Below are positions 35,386 through 44,372 of a DNA stretch of 64,000 nucleotides, piece by piece; the stretch's first letter is position 1; each line of letters opens with the position of its first letter. The notes below the pieces were generated by a model that saw only the letters and a list, made by a program, of their open reading frames with translations, was not told the DNA's origin and ran no database searches. Source of the stretch: Flavobacteriales bacterium. GTDB lineage: Bacteria > Bacteroidota > Bacteroidia > UBA10329. The translations under genes were made by a program, and so were the position numbers. The stretch is taken from assembly GCA_021739695.1 (NCBI GenBank), contig JAIPBM010000016.1, forward strand, positions 1-64,000, read 5' to 3'.

Positions 35386-36876
35386 TCAGATCCCGTAGAT
35401 CACCCCATACTTCTTCTTGGCATAATCCATAAAGTACTGCGAATTCAACGGTTCTCCGCTAATGCGTTCACACAATTCTTTCGAGCTGTAAAGCTTTCCG
35501 TGTTGATGCACGTTTTCTCGTAACCAAGCCAACAGATTCTCTAAGTATGGTTTCGGGTTCGAAGGGTCTAACGCACCGATTTCTTTCTCTGCCGCAGCAT
35601 GAAACTGAGCAGCGTAGAAACTTCCGATAGAGTAAGTTGGGAAATACCCGATAGAACCATGACTCCAGTGAATATCCTGCAACACACCTTGGCTATCGCT
35701 CGGAACATCCACACCTAGGTATTCCTTGTATTTCGCGTTCCACGCAGCTGGCAGATCAACCGCGTTCAGCTTTCCTTCCATAATGCCTTTTTCAATCTCG
35801 TATCGAATGAGAATATGGAAATGGTAGGTCAATTCATCTGCATTCACACGTATCAAACTCGACTGAACCTTATTCATCGCTTTGAAGAAATCCAAAGCAG
35901 AAACGCCCTCGAATTGTGTGGGGAAGATCTCCTTCAATCGGGCAAATTTCCATTCCCAAAAAGGAAGCGATCGGCCTACATTATTCTCCCACAATCGGCT
36001 TTGGCTTTCATGAATTCCCAACGAGATCGCTTCGCCACTCGGCAGGCCATATTCGCTATCTGGCAAGCCTTGCTCGTATAGTGCATGACCACCTTCGTGA
36101 ATACAACTCCACAGCATTTCGTTGAAGGTTTCTTCCGAAACACGCGTGGTTACCCGAACATCCGTTGCGGAGAAATTGATGGTAAATGGATGACTCGAAA
36201 CGTCTTGTCTTCCAGCCTCAAAATCATAACCCATATCCTTCAAAACCTCAATGCCGAAATCCCATTGTTTATCGTGGTTGAAGTACTGATCCATGAAGCT
36301 GTCATTCACCTGCGGCTTGGCTTTGATGGCGTCCAACAGCGGCTTCAAATCTTTCTTCACGCCTTCGAACAGTGCATCCAACTGGGCAACGGTGCAATCA
36401 GGTTCAAACTCATCGCACAGCGCATCATACGGATGACCTTCGTAACCCACAATTTCGGCCTCTTTCCGTTTCAGGTCAATCACTTTTTGGAGGAAAGGCG
36501 CATACAACGAAAAATCATTCTTCTTTTTGGCCTCTTGCCAATGGAAGAAGGCTTCGCTTGTAGCACGGCTCATCTCTTCCACAAACTTGCTATCGAACAG
36601 CGTTTTACGCTTCAGATCACGCGCAGTTTGCTTGATATTGGATGCTTGTTTCGCATCAGCAGGAAGGTTCGCTAGCAATTCATCTACCAACTTTTTCAGT
36701 TCAGGATCGGTCATTTTGATGTGCGCCAACTTAGAAAGCGTACCGATCTGCTGCGCTCTGCGCGCATGGCTTTTCTCGGGCATATATGTTTCAAGGTCCC
36801 AATGCAAAAGGGCAGTGGCGTGCGAAATATCAGCGATCTCCGAAAGTGCTTCGGTATATTGAGTGTAATTGTCCAT
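35386..36876 (-). CDS. Metallocarboxypeptidase Taq (M32 family)
   Basis: A 496-residue cytosolic zinc carboxypeptidase. The M32 active site HExxH is IHEGGHALYEQG, followed by LGIHESQSRLWEN carrying the third ligand region, and IRVNADELTYHFHILIRYEIE. The length matches family members (about 500). It trims C-terminal residues from peptides. It stands alone between a terminator and a 186-base gap. Confidence 0.93.
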   Translation of the reverse strand: MDNYTQYTEALSEIADISHATALLHWDLETYMPEKSHARRAQQIGTLSKLAHIKMTDPELKKLVDELLANLPADAKQASNIKQTARDLKRKTLFDSKFVEEMSRATSEAFFHWQEAKKKNDFSLYAPFLQKVIDLKRKEAEIVGYEGHPYDALCDEFEPDCTVAQLDALFEGVKKDLKPLLDAIKAKPQVNDSFMDQYFNHDKQWDFGIEVLKDMGYDFEAGRQDVSSHPFTINFSATDVRVTTRVSEETFNEMLWSCIHEGGHALYEQGLPDSEYGLPSGEAISLGIHESQSRLWENNVGRSLPFWEWKFARLKEIFPTQFEGVSALDFFKAMNKVQSSLIRVNADELTYHFHILIRYEIEKGIMEGKLNAVDLPAAWNAKYKEYLGVDVPSDSQGVLQDIHWSHGSIGYFPTYSIGSFYAAQFHAAAEKEIGALDPSNPKPYLENLLAWLRENVHQHGKLYSSKELCERISGEPLNSQYFMDYAKKKYGVIYGI

Positions 36877-36957
36877 GGTAATAAGAGTAATATGCGAATT
36901 AGTGAATCTGCGAATGTATAATAATCCGCGGCCATTGCTGGTCGTTCTGTGCTCATT

Positions 36958-37022
36958 CCCCCTTCAAAAGGGGGTGGACTGAAAATGAAGCTTGTGGAAT
37001 TTTCAGGACGGGGGATTTTTGC
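36958..37022. repeat. CCCCCTT-N-AAAGGGGG repeat, left of the ThDP gene
   Basis: CCCCCTTCAAAAGGGGG (36958-36974) is a palindrome followed by about 35 bases and CGGGGGATTTTTG (37010-37022). The same two elements recur at 38733-38774 on the other side of the ThDP-enzyme gene. Confidence 0.6.
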
Positions 37023-37062
37023 TTAAAATCGTTCTGAATTTCAGGGACTAACAAAAACGGAT

Positions 37063-38730
37063 ATGAGCAAGGCAAAGAGCAATGGCGCAAAAGCGCTGAT
37101 CAATACACTGACCAACGCAGGGATTGATACCTGTTTCACCAATCCGGGCACTTCTGAAATGCATTTTGTGGCTGCGCTCGATAATTCTGAAATGCGCGCG
37201 GTGCTAACCCTTTTTGAAGGTGTGGCAACGGGTGCTGCTGATGGTTATGCGCGTATTGCTGAAAAGCCTGCTGCCACTTTGCTGCATCTGGGTTGCGGAC
37301 TGGGAAATGGTCTTGCCAATTTGCACAACGCTCGCAAAGCGCGTGTGCCGATGATCAACATTGTGGGCGACCACGCCAAATACCATGTGCAGTACGATGC
37401 ACAGCTACAATCTGATATTGAAACCGTTGCACGTAACTGTTCCAACTGGGTGAAAACTTCACAAGAGACAAGTGAAATCGGGGCTGATACGGCCGAGGCG
37501 ATCAAAGTAGCTACGAGCCAGCCAAACCAGATTTCCACGCTTATTCTTCCTGCGGATGTTTCGTGGGGCGAAGGTGGCGAAGCGGTAACGGATTTCTCGC
37601 AACCTGCACCAGAGCCAGCTTCGGATGCAACGATAAATGCCATTGCTGAAGTGTTAAAAACGGCAGGAAAGAAGACCGCCATTCTTCTTGGAAGAAGAGT
37701 AACGCAAGAGGCGGGTTTGATGGCTGCTTCTAAGATTGCAGAGAAGACAGGGGCAAAGCTTTTTGCCGAAGTCTTCCCAACACGCTTACAACGTGGTGCT
37801 GGCTTGCCGAACGTGGAGCGCATTGCCTACTTGGCCGAAATGGCTTCGGTGCAATTGGGTGGCTACGACCATTTGATTTTGATCGATGCCAAAGCGCCTG
37901 TTTCATTTTTCGCTTATCCAGGAAAGAAAAGTTACCTCGTTCCAGATGATTGCAAACTCCATGATCTGGTAACGAACGAGCAGGATGCGCTGAAAAGCTT
38001 GGATGCCTTGGTTGCGGCAGTAGGAGCTTCAGATACGGCTCCGAAGTTGCAAGAAGTTTCGCGTCCAAAACTTCCTTCGGGAAAGCTGAATGCGGAGAAG
38101 ATCACACAGGCAGTCGGTGCCTTGCTTCCAGCCAACGCCATCATTTCTGATGAGGCGCAAACTTCCGGTCTCAAGTTGCCTAGCAACACGGCCGGTGCGC
38201 CAAAACATGATCTGTTGACGCTTACAGGAGGTGCAATCGGGCAAGGTTTGCCAGTGGCTGTTGGTGCTGCTGTAGCAGGCAAAAACCGACCTGTGCTGGC
38301 ACTGATCGGAGACGGTTCTTCTATGTACACCATCCAATCGCTTTGGACCATTGTGGCCGAAAAGTTGGATGTGACCACTGTGATTATGAACAATGGTTCG
38401 TACGCCATTCTCAATATCGAATTGGAAAGGGTGGGAGCGGACAAGGCTGGTCCAAAGGCCTTGGCGCAATTGGATATCTCCAATCCTGGAATTGACTTCG
38501 TTTCCATCGCTAAAGGAATGGGAATGCCTGCTGAGCGTGTGCGTACTGCCGAAGAATTCAACTCAGCATTGGAGCGCGCATTCAGAGAACCAGGCCCGCA
38601 TTTGATTGATGCCATTGTGCCGAGCGAATATGAAGGCTTCAAACTGAAAGCGCTACCTTACTTGCTGAATTCATTGGATAAAATCCCAAATCCAATCGCG
38701 AAAGCGATTAAGAATAAGTTGGCTCCGTAG
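37063..38730 (+). CDS. Thiamine-diphosphate enzyme (acetolactate synthase/benzoylformate decarboxylase-like)
   Basis: A 555-residue protein in the three-domain ThDP order. The activating Glu is in LFEGVATGAADGYARI (residues about 46-61). The ThDP/Mg motif is LIGDGSSMYTIQSLW ... MNNGSYAIL (GDGS, then N-N-G). The central domain is FAD/nucleotide-like but short. It is close to proteins annotated as acetolactate synthase large subunit. No ilvH or other branched-chain genes are nearby, so a stand-alone 2-oxoacid decarboxylase or carboligase is equally possible. It is flanked by matching GC-rich palindromic repeats. Confidence 0.85.
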   Translation: MSKAKSNGAKALINTLTNAGIDTCFTNPGTSEMHFVAALDNSEMRAVLTLFEGVATGAADGYARIAEKPAATLLHLGCGLGNGLANLHNARKARVPMINIVGDHAKYHVQYDAQLQSDIETVARNCSNWVKTSQETSEIGADTAEAIKVATSQPNQISTLILPADVSWGEGGEAVTDFSQPAPEPASDATINAIAEVLKTAGKKTAILLGRRVTQEAGLMAASKIAEKTGAKLFAEVFPTRLQRGAGLPNVERIAYLAEMASVQLGGYDHLILIDAKAPVSFFAYPGKKSYLVPDDCKLHDLVTNEQDALKSLDALVAAVGASDTAPKLQEVSRPKLPSGKLNAEKITQAVGALLPANAIISDEAQTSGLKLPSNTAGAPKHDLLTLTGGAIGQGLPVAVGAAVAGKNRPVLALIGDGSSMYTIQSLWTIVAEKLDVTTVIMNNGSYAILNIELERVGADKAGPKALAQLDISNPGIDFVSIAKGMGMPAERVRTAEEFNSALERAFREPGPHLIDAIVPSEYEGFKLKALPYLLNSLDKIPNPIAKAIKNKLAP

Positions 38731-38732
38731 TT

Positions 38733-39050
38733 CCCCCTTTTAAAGGGGGTGCCGAGGTACGAGGCGGGGGATTTACTTCCTTATTCTCAAAAAGGTCAGT
38801 CTATCTCTCGCTCATATTGTTCCTAAACTGAGTTATAGTAAGCTTGCAGAAAAAAGAGATTCCTCGTTCCTCGGAATGACAAACGGATGTCTACGGAGTT
38901 TTCAAGTTGTCACCCTGAGGTTGAGCCTGCCCTGAGTTTTTACCGAAGGGAAGGGTCTCGCCAAGAATCTGTCATGCTGAACTCGTTTCAGCATCTATTT
39001 AAATGCGTAGGATAGACACTGAAGCAAGTTCAGTGTGACGGTCTATCTGG
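38733..39050. repeat. Cluster of dispersed palindromic repeats
   Basis: This stretch has no gene. It holds CCCCCTTTTAAAGGGGG (38733-38749) with CGGGGGATTT (38765-38774), AGATTCCTCGTTCCTCGGAATGAC near 38859 (broken in intent into its two arms), a CACCCTGAG...CCGAAGG element near 38911-38951, CATGCTGAAC...TTTCAGCATC near 38971, and CACTGAAGCAAGTTCAGTG (39018-39036). Each is a short imperfect palindrome of a kind repeated across Bacteroidota genomes. The region ends at the convergent DUF423 gene. Confidence 0.65.
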
Positions 39051-39069
39051 TTTTAGTGGGAATCTATTT

Positions 39070-39453
39070 CTACTTCTTCCTCATAAACTGAACAGCCACG
39101 CTCAACCAAGCGGCAACCAGTATGAGTCCACCAATGGGCGTAGCCAAACCAATGGCTTTCACGCCTTCCATTCCATGAACGGGAATAGTGGAAAGCAGGA
39201 AGATGGAACCAGAGAAAAATAGGACGCCAATGACGAAAAGCCAAAGCGACACATTTAGATTTACATTAAATTGTTTCGAGAGCACAACGCATCCAACAAT
39301 GGCAAAAATGTGCCACATCTGATACCGAACGCCCGTAGCAAAACTGTTCAGTTGCATTTCATTCAGCGTGTTCTGTAGCGTATGCGCTCCAATGGCACCA
39401 AGAATGACGGTGATGGCTCCGAGAATGGCGGCTAAGATTATCCAGTTTTTCAT
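39070..39453 (-). CDS. DUF423 family membrane protein
   Basis: A 127-residue protein with four membrane helices. The DUF423 pattern is clear: LGAIGAHTL at the end of helix 1, TGVRYQMWHIFAI, LFFSGSIFLLS, and TPIGGLILVAAWL. Function unknown in general. A TAATTTCG element stands about 6 bases before the ATG, a near match to the -7 box. Confidence 0.9.
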   Translation of the reverse strand: MKNWIILAAILGAITVILGAIGAHTLQNTLNEMQLNSFATGVRYQMWHIFAIVGCVVLSKQFNVNLNVSLWLFVIGVLFFSGSIFLLSTIPVHGMEGVKAIGLATPIGGLILVAAWLSVAVQFMRKK

Positions 39454-39532
39454 TCCGCGAAATTAATGGTCTTCGATAAGGATCATTGTTTTGGATTTGG
39501 AGGTGTGATTTATACAATTCAAAAAGAGTGAC

Positions 39533-39757
39533 TTACATAAACGATAAGAAAACCAAGGACATAATGAACAATAATCCTACTAGTCGATTTACAAATTCAT
39601 GACCGGTTTGATCAAACCAATCTTTACTTTTTTTGGGGCCGAACAGATACTCATTGAAAGTAAATTTCGGTTTATTAAAAATAGTTCTCCATACAGAGCC
39701 ATAGCACCAACGCAGTACTGCTCCAATGAATCCAACTATTTCCCCTCCTAAAAACAT
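39533..39757 (-). CDS. Small membrane-associated protein, unknown
   Basis: A 74-residue protein with a hydrophobic, Gly-rich N-terminus (MFLGGEIVGFIGAVLRWCYG), a basic aromatic middle (NKPKFTFNEYLFGPKKSKDWFDQ) and a C-terminal helix (LVGLLFIMSLVFLSF). It begins 2 bases after the stop of the DUF1801 gene, so it should be coupled to it. Not recognised. Confidence 0.6.
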   Translation of the reverse strand: MFLGGEIVGFIGAVLRWCYGSVWRTIFNKPKFTFNEYLFGPKKSKDWFDQTGHEFVNRLVGLLFIMSLVFLSFM

Positions 39758-39759
39758 GA

Positions 39760-40131
39760 TTAAATGAACTCTTCCTTCGCATATAATTCAACCCCTTTCT
39801 TCACCATCTCTCCAATCTCCTTTTCCATTTCTGGACTAAGTTTTTTAATGTGGAAACAGCTTTTGCCTTTCAATGCCTTTTGCAATTCTTCAGAAAGAGA
39901 AAACTCGCTTGGGTGCGTGTAAATGGGGAAGTAGTAAAGCCGTATGTCTTTTGGTTTTGGAACAACGCTGGCGAAGTAAAAACCATCCACTTTCTGTTTG
40001 TACTGCATCACTTCTTTGGTGCCGCACATTTCCAGCACAGTTGCTTCGTCCTTCCGAATCCGAAGCTTCGGTTGTTGCGCCTTGAGAATTGCTCTCAGCG
40101 TTTCTTCAATTTCCTTCAGGTCGGTTTTCAT
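39760..40131 (-). CDS. DUF1801 domain protein
   Basis: 123 residues from the ATG at 40131 (MKTDLKEIEETLRAIL); the longer frame to 40179 adds an unlikely head. The fold is YdhG/DUF1801-like: VDGFYFASVVPKPKDIRLYYFPIY, LSEELQKALKGKSCFHIKKL, and EMVKKGVELYAKEEFI at the end. These small cytosolic proteins have no firm function. It leads a two-gene unit with the 74-residue protein. Confidence 0.8.
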   Translation of the reverse strand: MKTDLKEIEETLRAILKAQQPKLRIRKDEATVLEMCGTKEVMQYKQKVDGFYFASVVPKPKDIRLYYFPIYTHPSEFSLSEELQKALKGKSCFHIKKLSPEMEKEIGEMVKKGVELYAKEEFI

Positions 40132-40183
40132 GGCTCTAAAATAGTGACTGGCGAAAAGCAACCAGTAATCAGTAAACAACTAG

Positions 40184-40252
40184 CGTCATTGCGAGTGAGG
40201 AACGAACGCGGCAATCTCTATCAGGAGATTGCTTCAATCCGTTCGCAATGAA
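40184..40252. repeat. 69-base dispersed palindromic repeat
   Basis: CGTCATTGCGAGTGAGGAA (start 40184) pairs imperfectly with TTCAATCCGTTCGCAATGA (end about 40252), around the centre GGCAATCTC...GAGATTGC. The element at 53499-53567 has the same length and layout, and a half copy is at 15087-15121. Confidence 0.75.
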
Positions 40253-40299
40253 GTTGAAAATTCTCTTCACTGGTCACTCATCGCTAGTCACTAAGTAGC

Positions 40300-40307
40300 T
40301 AAGTTTG
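40300..40307 (+). promoter_or_regulatory. -7 element TAAGTTTG before the saccharopine dehydrogenase gene
   Basis: TAnnTTTG match, 6 bases before the ATG at 40314. It overlaps the TTG at 40305 that opens a longer frame, which supports the ATG as start. Confidence 0.45.
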
Positions 40308-40313
40308 CCTTCC

Positions 40314-41666
40314 ATGAAGAACATTCTCATCATAGGAGCAGGACGCTCCGCAACAACCTTGATCGCTTACTTTTTAGAGCATTCCGAGGCGAATGATTGG
40401 CGCATTACCGTTGGCGATATATCCGCGGAATTGTGCGAAAAGAAGATCGGTGGACATCCGCACGGAAGAGCCATTGCCTTCGATGTGTTCAATGCGGAAC
40501 AGCGAAAAGAAGAGATTTCCAAAGCAGCTATTGTAGTGAGCATGCTTCCTGCAAGTATGCACATCGAAGTGGCGAAGGATTGCTTGGAGATGGGCAAACA
40601 TCTGTGCACGGCATCTTACATCTCGAAAGAAATGAAGGCTTTGGATGATGCGGCAAAGGCGAAAGGCCTCATCTTTTTGAACGAGATCGGTCTTGATCCA
40701 GGTATCGATCATCTCTCTGCCATGAAACTCTTGGACGAGATTCGTGCTGATGGTGGAAAAGTAGAGCATTTCGAAAGCTTTACGGGTGGATTGGTTGCGC
40801 CAGAAAGTGACGACAATCCGTGGCATTACAAATTCACTTGGAACCCACGCAACGTGGTGTTGGCATCGCAAGGTGGTGCGGTCAAGTTCATTCACAATGG
40901 CAAGTACAAGTACATTCCCTACCACCGTGTGTTCCGCAGAACGGAATACATCACCATTGAAGGTCATGGCGAGTTTGAAGGCTATGCCAATCGCGATAGC
41001 CTTTCGTACAGAGAAGTGTACGGCCTGAAAGATGTGAAAACGCTTTATCGGGGAACGCTGCGCAGACCGGGCTACAGCCGTTCGTGGGACACCTTTGTGC
41101 AACTTGGAATGACAGACGACAGCTACGTGATGGAAGGTTCGGAAACCATGACCCATCGCGAATTTGTGAATTCATTCCTGCCGTTCAGCCTGCGCGATAG
41201 TGTGGAATTGAAGCTTCGCGCCATGCTTAAACTCGATCAGGACGACCGCTTGATGGAAAAACTACAATGGCTCGGCTTATTCGATAAGACTGTGGTTGGC
41301 TTGAAAGATGCCACGCCTGCTCAGATCCTTCAGCACATTTTGGAGAAGAAATGGGCCATGAAACCGAACGATAAGGACATGATCGTGATGTGGCACAAGA
41401 TCGGTTTTGTGAAAGATGGTCAGAAGCACGTGACCGAAAGTTCGATGGTGGTGAAAGGCGATGATCAGGATAATACGGCCATGGCCAAAACGGTTGGATT
41501 GCCGCTGGCCATTGCCACGCACATGATCCTGGATGGAAAGATCAAAGAACGTGGTGTACTGCTGCCACTTTCGAGCGATGTTTACGCACCTGTTTTGGCT
41601 GAATTGGCCAATAATGGCATTGTTTTCAATGAAAAGACCTATCAGGTTGAGGAGTTCTCTACGTAA
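40314..41666 (+). CDS. Saccharopine dehydrogenase family protein
   Basis: 450 residues from MKNILIIGAGRSATTLIAYFL, whose GAGRSA is the Rossmann NAD(P) loop. The Sacchrp_dh_NADP part includes ISKEMKALDDAAKAKG and FLNEIGLDPGIDHLSAMKLLD, a hallmark of saccharopine reductase/LYS9-like enzymes. The C-terminal part starts ESFTGGLVAPESDDNPWHYKFTW and continues YIPYHRVFRRTEY. The enzyme would act on lysine or a carboxynorspermidine-like substrate with NAD(P). No lysine genes are nearby, so the substrate is uncertain. Confidence 0.9.
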   Translation: MKNILIIGAGRSATTLIAYFLEHSEANDWRITVGDISAELCEKKIGGHPHGRAIAFDVFNAEQRKEEISKAAIVVSMLPASMHIEVAKDCLEMGKHLCTASYISKEMKALDDAAKAKGLIFLNEIGLDPGIDHLSAMKLLDEIRADGGKVEHFESFTGGLVAPESDDNPWHYKFTWNPRNVVLASQGGAVKFIHNGKYKYIPYHRVFRRTEYITIEGHGEFEGYANRDSLSYREVYGLKDVKTLYRGTLRRPGYSRSWDTFVQLGMTDDSYVMEGSETMTHREFVNSFLPFSLRDSVELKLRAMLKLDQDDRLMEKLQWLGLFDKTVVGLKDATPAQILQHILEKKWAMKPNDKDMIVMWHKIGFVKDGQKHVTESSMVVKGDDQDNTAMAKTVGLPLAIATHMILDGKIKERGVLLPLSSDVYAPVLAELANNGIVFNEKTYQVEEFST

Positions 41667-41684
41667 TTGATGTACATTTTATAG

Positions 41685-41769
41685 CCACAGATTCACAGAT
41701 TAACTCAGATTTTTCACAGAGAACATGAATTCACCAGAGTCATCAGTGGAAATCTGTGAATCTGTGGCC
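41685..41769. repeat. Perfect 18-base inverted repeat GCCACAGATTCACAGATT
   Basis: The arms 41685-41702 and 41752-41769 are exact complements separated by 49 bases, which themselves hold CTCAGATTTTTCACAG and AATCAT-like fragments. It lies between the saccharopine dehydrogenase gene and coaD. The CCACAGATT motif is repeated in many genomes. Confidence 0.75.
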
Positions 41770-41810
41770 AACTCATGTATAAGTATATTCGCAAAGCATA
41801 AATATCATCC

Positions 41811-42275
41811 ATGAAAAAAACGGCTGTTTTTCCAGGGTCTTTCGACCCCATAACCAAAGGTCACGAGGATATTATTCTGCGTGCCGTTCCGTTGTTCGAT
41901 GAGATCATTGTGGCCATCGGTACCAATTCCAGTAAGAAGTACATGTTCTCGTTGGAGCGGAGGTTGGAAATGATCCGTTACACCTTTAGAAACGAGCCCA
42001 AAGTAAAGGTGGAAACCTACCTTGGAATGACGGTCGATTACTGCAAAGAGGTTGGTGCCAATTACTTGCTTCGTGGATTGCGGACTTCTGCCGACTTTGA
42101 ATTTGAACGCAGCATTGCCCACATCAATCAGACCATTTATCCCGAATTGGATACCGTATTTCTGCTCTCGTTACAGGAGTACTCTGCAATAAACTCGACC
42201 ATTGTCCGTGATATACTTATCAACGGGGGAGACGCCATGCGTTTTGTTCCCGAAGGAATGGACATGAGCCGATGA
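41811..42275 (+). CDS. coaD: Phosphopantetheine adenylyltransferase
   Basis: A 154-residue nucleotidyltransferase of coenzyme A synthesis that joins 4'-phosphopantetheine and ATP. FPGSFDPITKGHEDII holds the T/HxGH motif as TKGH, followed by RGLRTSADFEFE and the NSTIVRDIL motif (ISSTxVR). The full length fits CoaD. A TATATTCG element is about 25 bases upstream. Its TGA overlaps the ATG of the next gene (ATGA at 42272-42275). Confidence 0.95.
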   Translation: MKKTAVFPGSFDPITKGHEDIILRAVPLFDEIIVAIGTNSSKKYMFSLERRLEMIRYTFRNEPKVKVETYLGMTVDYCKEVGANYLLRGLRTSADFEFERSIAHINQTIYPELDTVFLLSLQEYSAINSTIVRDILINGGDAMRFVPEGMDMSR

Positions 42276-43690
42276 GATTTTTCTGGATTTTTCTTGTGCT
42301 TCCGTTGCTTACCAACGGACAAAACGCAGTTATCCGTGGGGTAGCTCCACTTTCTATTGGACAGGAAATTCAGCTACGCGTAAATGACGACCCCATTAGC
42401 GGAAAGGAACGCGTGCTGGCTTCGCAAGTGGTAGATGTGGACGGCACTTTTGAACTGAAAGGAATACCGAATGGCGTGCAATATGTATTCCTGCAAGTAG
42501 GGCAGTACTGTGCAGATTTTTTCATCGAGCGCGATAAGGATGTCGAACTCACCTTTGTGCCACCGGCCAAAGACCCCAATAAGGCAGAGGCCTTATACGA
42601 GCGGCATTTTTTCGCGCCTAAGATTTTGGGAGGGAAGTCGGCTGCGCTCAATCATCAGATCTCGGCTTTCAACGATAGCATCGATGCCTTTATGGAAGCC
42701 ATCTATCCAACGCTCGTCAATCGGAAAAGTCCAGACGTGGTGGCAAAAGCCTTGGCACAATTTGAGAAACGCATGCAGAAGCAACATGCAACTGCTCATC
42801 CCTTTGCGAAAAGCTACATCAAGTACTCGATAGCCAGTGTGGAGCAAACCTTTCTGAGCAACCGCGAACGGCTTTTCGCCAAGTACCTCAAAGATGTGCA
42901 GCCACAGTTCAACAATCCTGCGTACACCGATTTTGTCATGCAATTCTATCAGGGAACGGTCTATAAACTGGCCGTGGCCAATAAGCACGAAGAATGCAAA
43001 AAAGCACTGGCGCAACCAGAGGCTTATGCTGCGCTGGACCGCATGCTGTTGGAGGCAGAACCTTTGCTTTTGGATGTTTCGGTGAGGAGGTTGGTGTTGA
43101 TTGAAGGAATGGATGGGCTTTTTGGTCAGAAGGATTTTGAAGATGGGCAACTCATTAAGGCACTCAAAGGTTTTGCAGGGCTTTCTTCCAATTCAGACCA
43201 CGCCAATGCAGCCAAGAACATTGCTGCCAAGCACGAGAAATTAGGCAAGGGAACGAATGCACCAGAGATTGTTTACCGCGACCTGAATGGCGTGGAAAAA
43301 CGTCTTTCAGGTCTAGAAGGGAATTATGTTTTTCTTGAATTGACGGATGCTACCAATGGCTATTGCCAACGCGAAACCAACGTGATTCCGAACCTGAAAG
43401 ATGAATTCAAGAACATTCGATTTGCTACTGTTTGCGTGGGCAATTCGGTAGCGGAAATGAAAAGCCTGCAACGACAGATGAACATCGATTGGGAATTTGG
43501 TGGCGTGGCCATTTCAAGCTCTGTGATGGACGATTATGCCATCAAAAGCCTACCACTTTTCTTCATCATAGACCCCGATGGGAAATTCTATGCCGTTCCG
43601 GCCAAAGACCCAACCAAAGGCGCCCAAATGGAATTGATGGCCCTTACCGAAATTCTGAAGACCAAGAACAAACGTCCAGTTGGGAGGTAA
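42272..43690 (+). CDS. Exported thioredoxin-fold protein without a CxxC pair
   Basis: A 472-residue protein with signal peptide (LLTNGQ). The N-terminal beta domain (VLASQVVDVDGTFELKGIPNG) looks like the DUF4369 module usually found in front of TlpA-like domains. A helical middle follows. The C-terminal part is TlpA-like: APEIVYRDLNGVEKRLSGLEGNYVFLEL, then DYAIKSLPLFFIIDPDGKF with the cis-Pro loop. Where CxxC is expected there is TNGYCQRE, with one Cys only, so it is probably not a classical disulfide reductase. It overlaps coaD by four bases. Confidence 0.7.
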   Translation: MRFFWIFLVLPLLTNGQNAVIRGVAPLSIGQEIQLRVNDDPISGKERVLASQVVDVDGTFELKGIPNGVQYVFLQVGQYCADFFIERDKDVELTFVPPAKDPNKAEALYERHFFAPKILGGKSAALNHQISAFNDSIDAFMEAIYPTLVNRKSPDVVAKALAQFEKRMQKQHATAHPFAKSYIKYSIASVEQTFLSNRERLFAKYLKDVQPQFNNPAYTDFVMQFYQGTVYKLAVANKHEECKKALAQPEAYAALDRMLLEAEPLLLDVSVRRLVLIEGMDGLFGQKDFEDGQLIKALKGFAGLSSNSDHANAAKNIAAKHEKLGKGTNAPEIVYRDLNGVEKRLSGLEGNYVFLELTDATNGYCQRETNVIPNLKDEFKNIRFATVCVGNSVAEMKSLQRQMNIDWEFGGVAISSSVMDDYAIKSLPLFFIIDPDGKFYAVPAKDPTKGAQMELMALTEILKTKNKRPVGR

Positions 43691-43849
43691 GTGTTTTGTC
43701 GCTATTCAGCAAGGTTTTACGTTTCTTCTTAGCATTCAAAAGAGGCCACCCTGAACAGAGAATGCGTTAAAATTTCACAAACGCTAGTGCCACGATAAAT
43801 CAGTGAGGACATTCGCGTAATAAATGCTTGAAAACGAAGTTATCGCGGC

Positions 43850-44332
43850 ATGGAAAATCAAGAATATCGTAGGCGTTTAAAAACCATTCGCATTTGGCTT
43901 GGCCTGTTCATGGTCGGATTGGCATTATCAGGAATCACCGCTTTTCCCTTAGAAACTGAGCTTAATTGGCTGGCAGATAGTTTCGATGATCCGAACACCA
44001 CCATGGCCATGTGGATAGACTCTTGCAGGGATGCCATTGTTTATGTGAATGCCGAATATCCATTTCTGTCTTACGGAACCGATTGGCTCGCATTTGCACA
44101 TTTGGTGCTGGCTTTGGTTTTTGTTGGTCCGTGGATGGACCCCGTCAAGAACATTTGGGTTATCCGATTCGGTATTATCACTTGCCTTGCCGTTTTTCCA
44201 CTTGCCTTTATTGCTGGCTCCATTCGCGGCATTCCGCTTTACTGGCAACTGATTGATTGTTCGTTCGGAGTATTCGGAAGCATTCCTCTCTTCATAGCGC
44301 TTCATCACACCAAGTTGCTTGAGTCAAAGTAG
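43850..44332 (+). CDS. Polytopic membrane protein, unknown
   Basis: A 160-residue protein with four membrane helices (about residues 12-30, 78-98, 103-122 and 130-152), a long loop after helix 1 (LETELNWLADSFDDPNTTMAM in part) and no catalytic signature. The neighbours give no clue: coaD unit upstream, convergent methyltransferase downstream. I do not recognise the family. Confidence 0.65.
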   Translation: MENQEYRRRLKTIRIWLGLFMVGLALSGITAFPLETELNWLADSFDDPNTTMAMWIDSCRDAIVYVNAEYPFLSYGTDWLAFAHLVLALVFVGPWMDPVKNIWVIRFGIITCLAVFPLAFIAGSIRGIPLYWQLIDCSFGVFGSIPLFIALHHTKLLESK

Positions 44333-44372
44333 GAGAGCTTGCAAGCTTAGGTGCGAAAACGATAGACTACGT

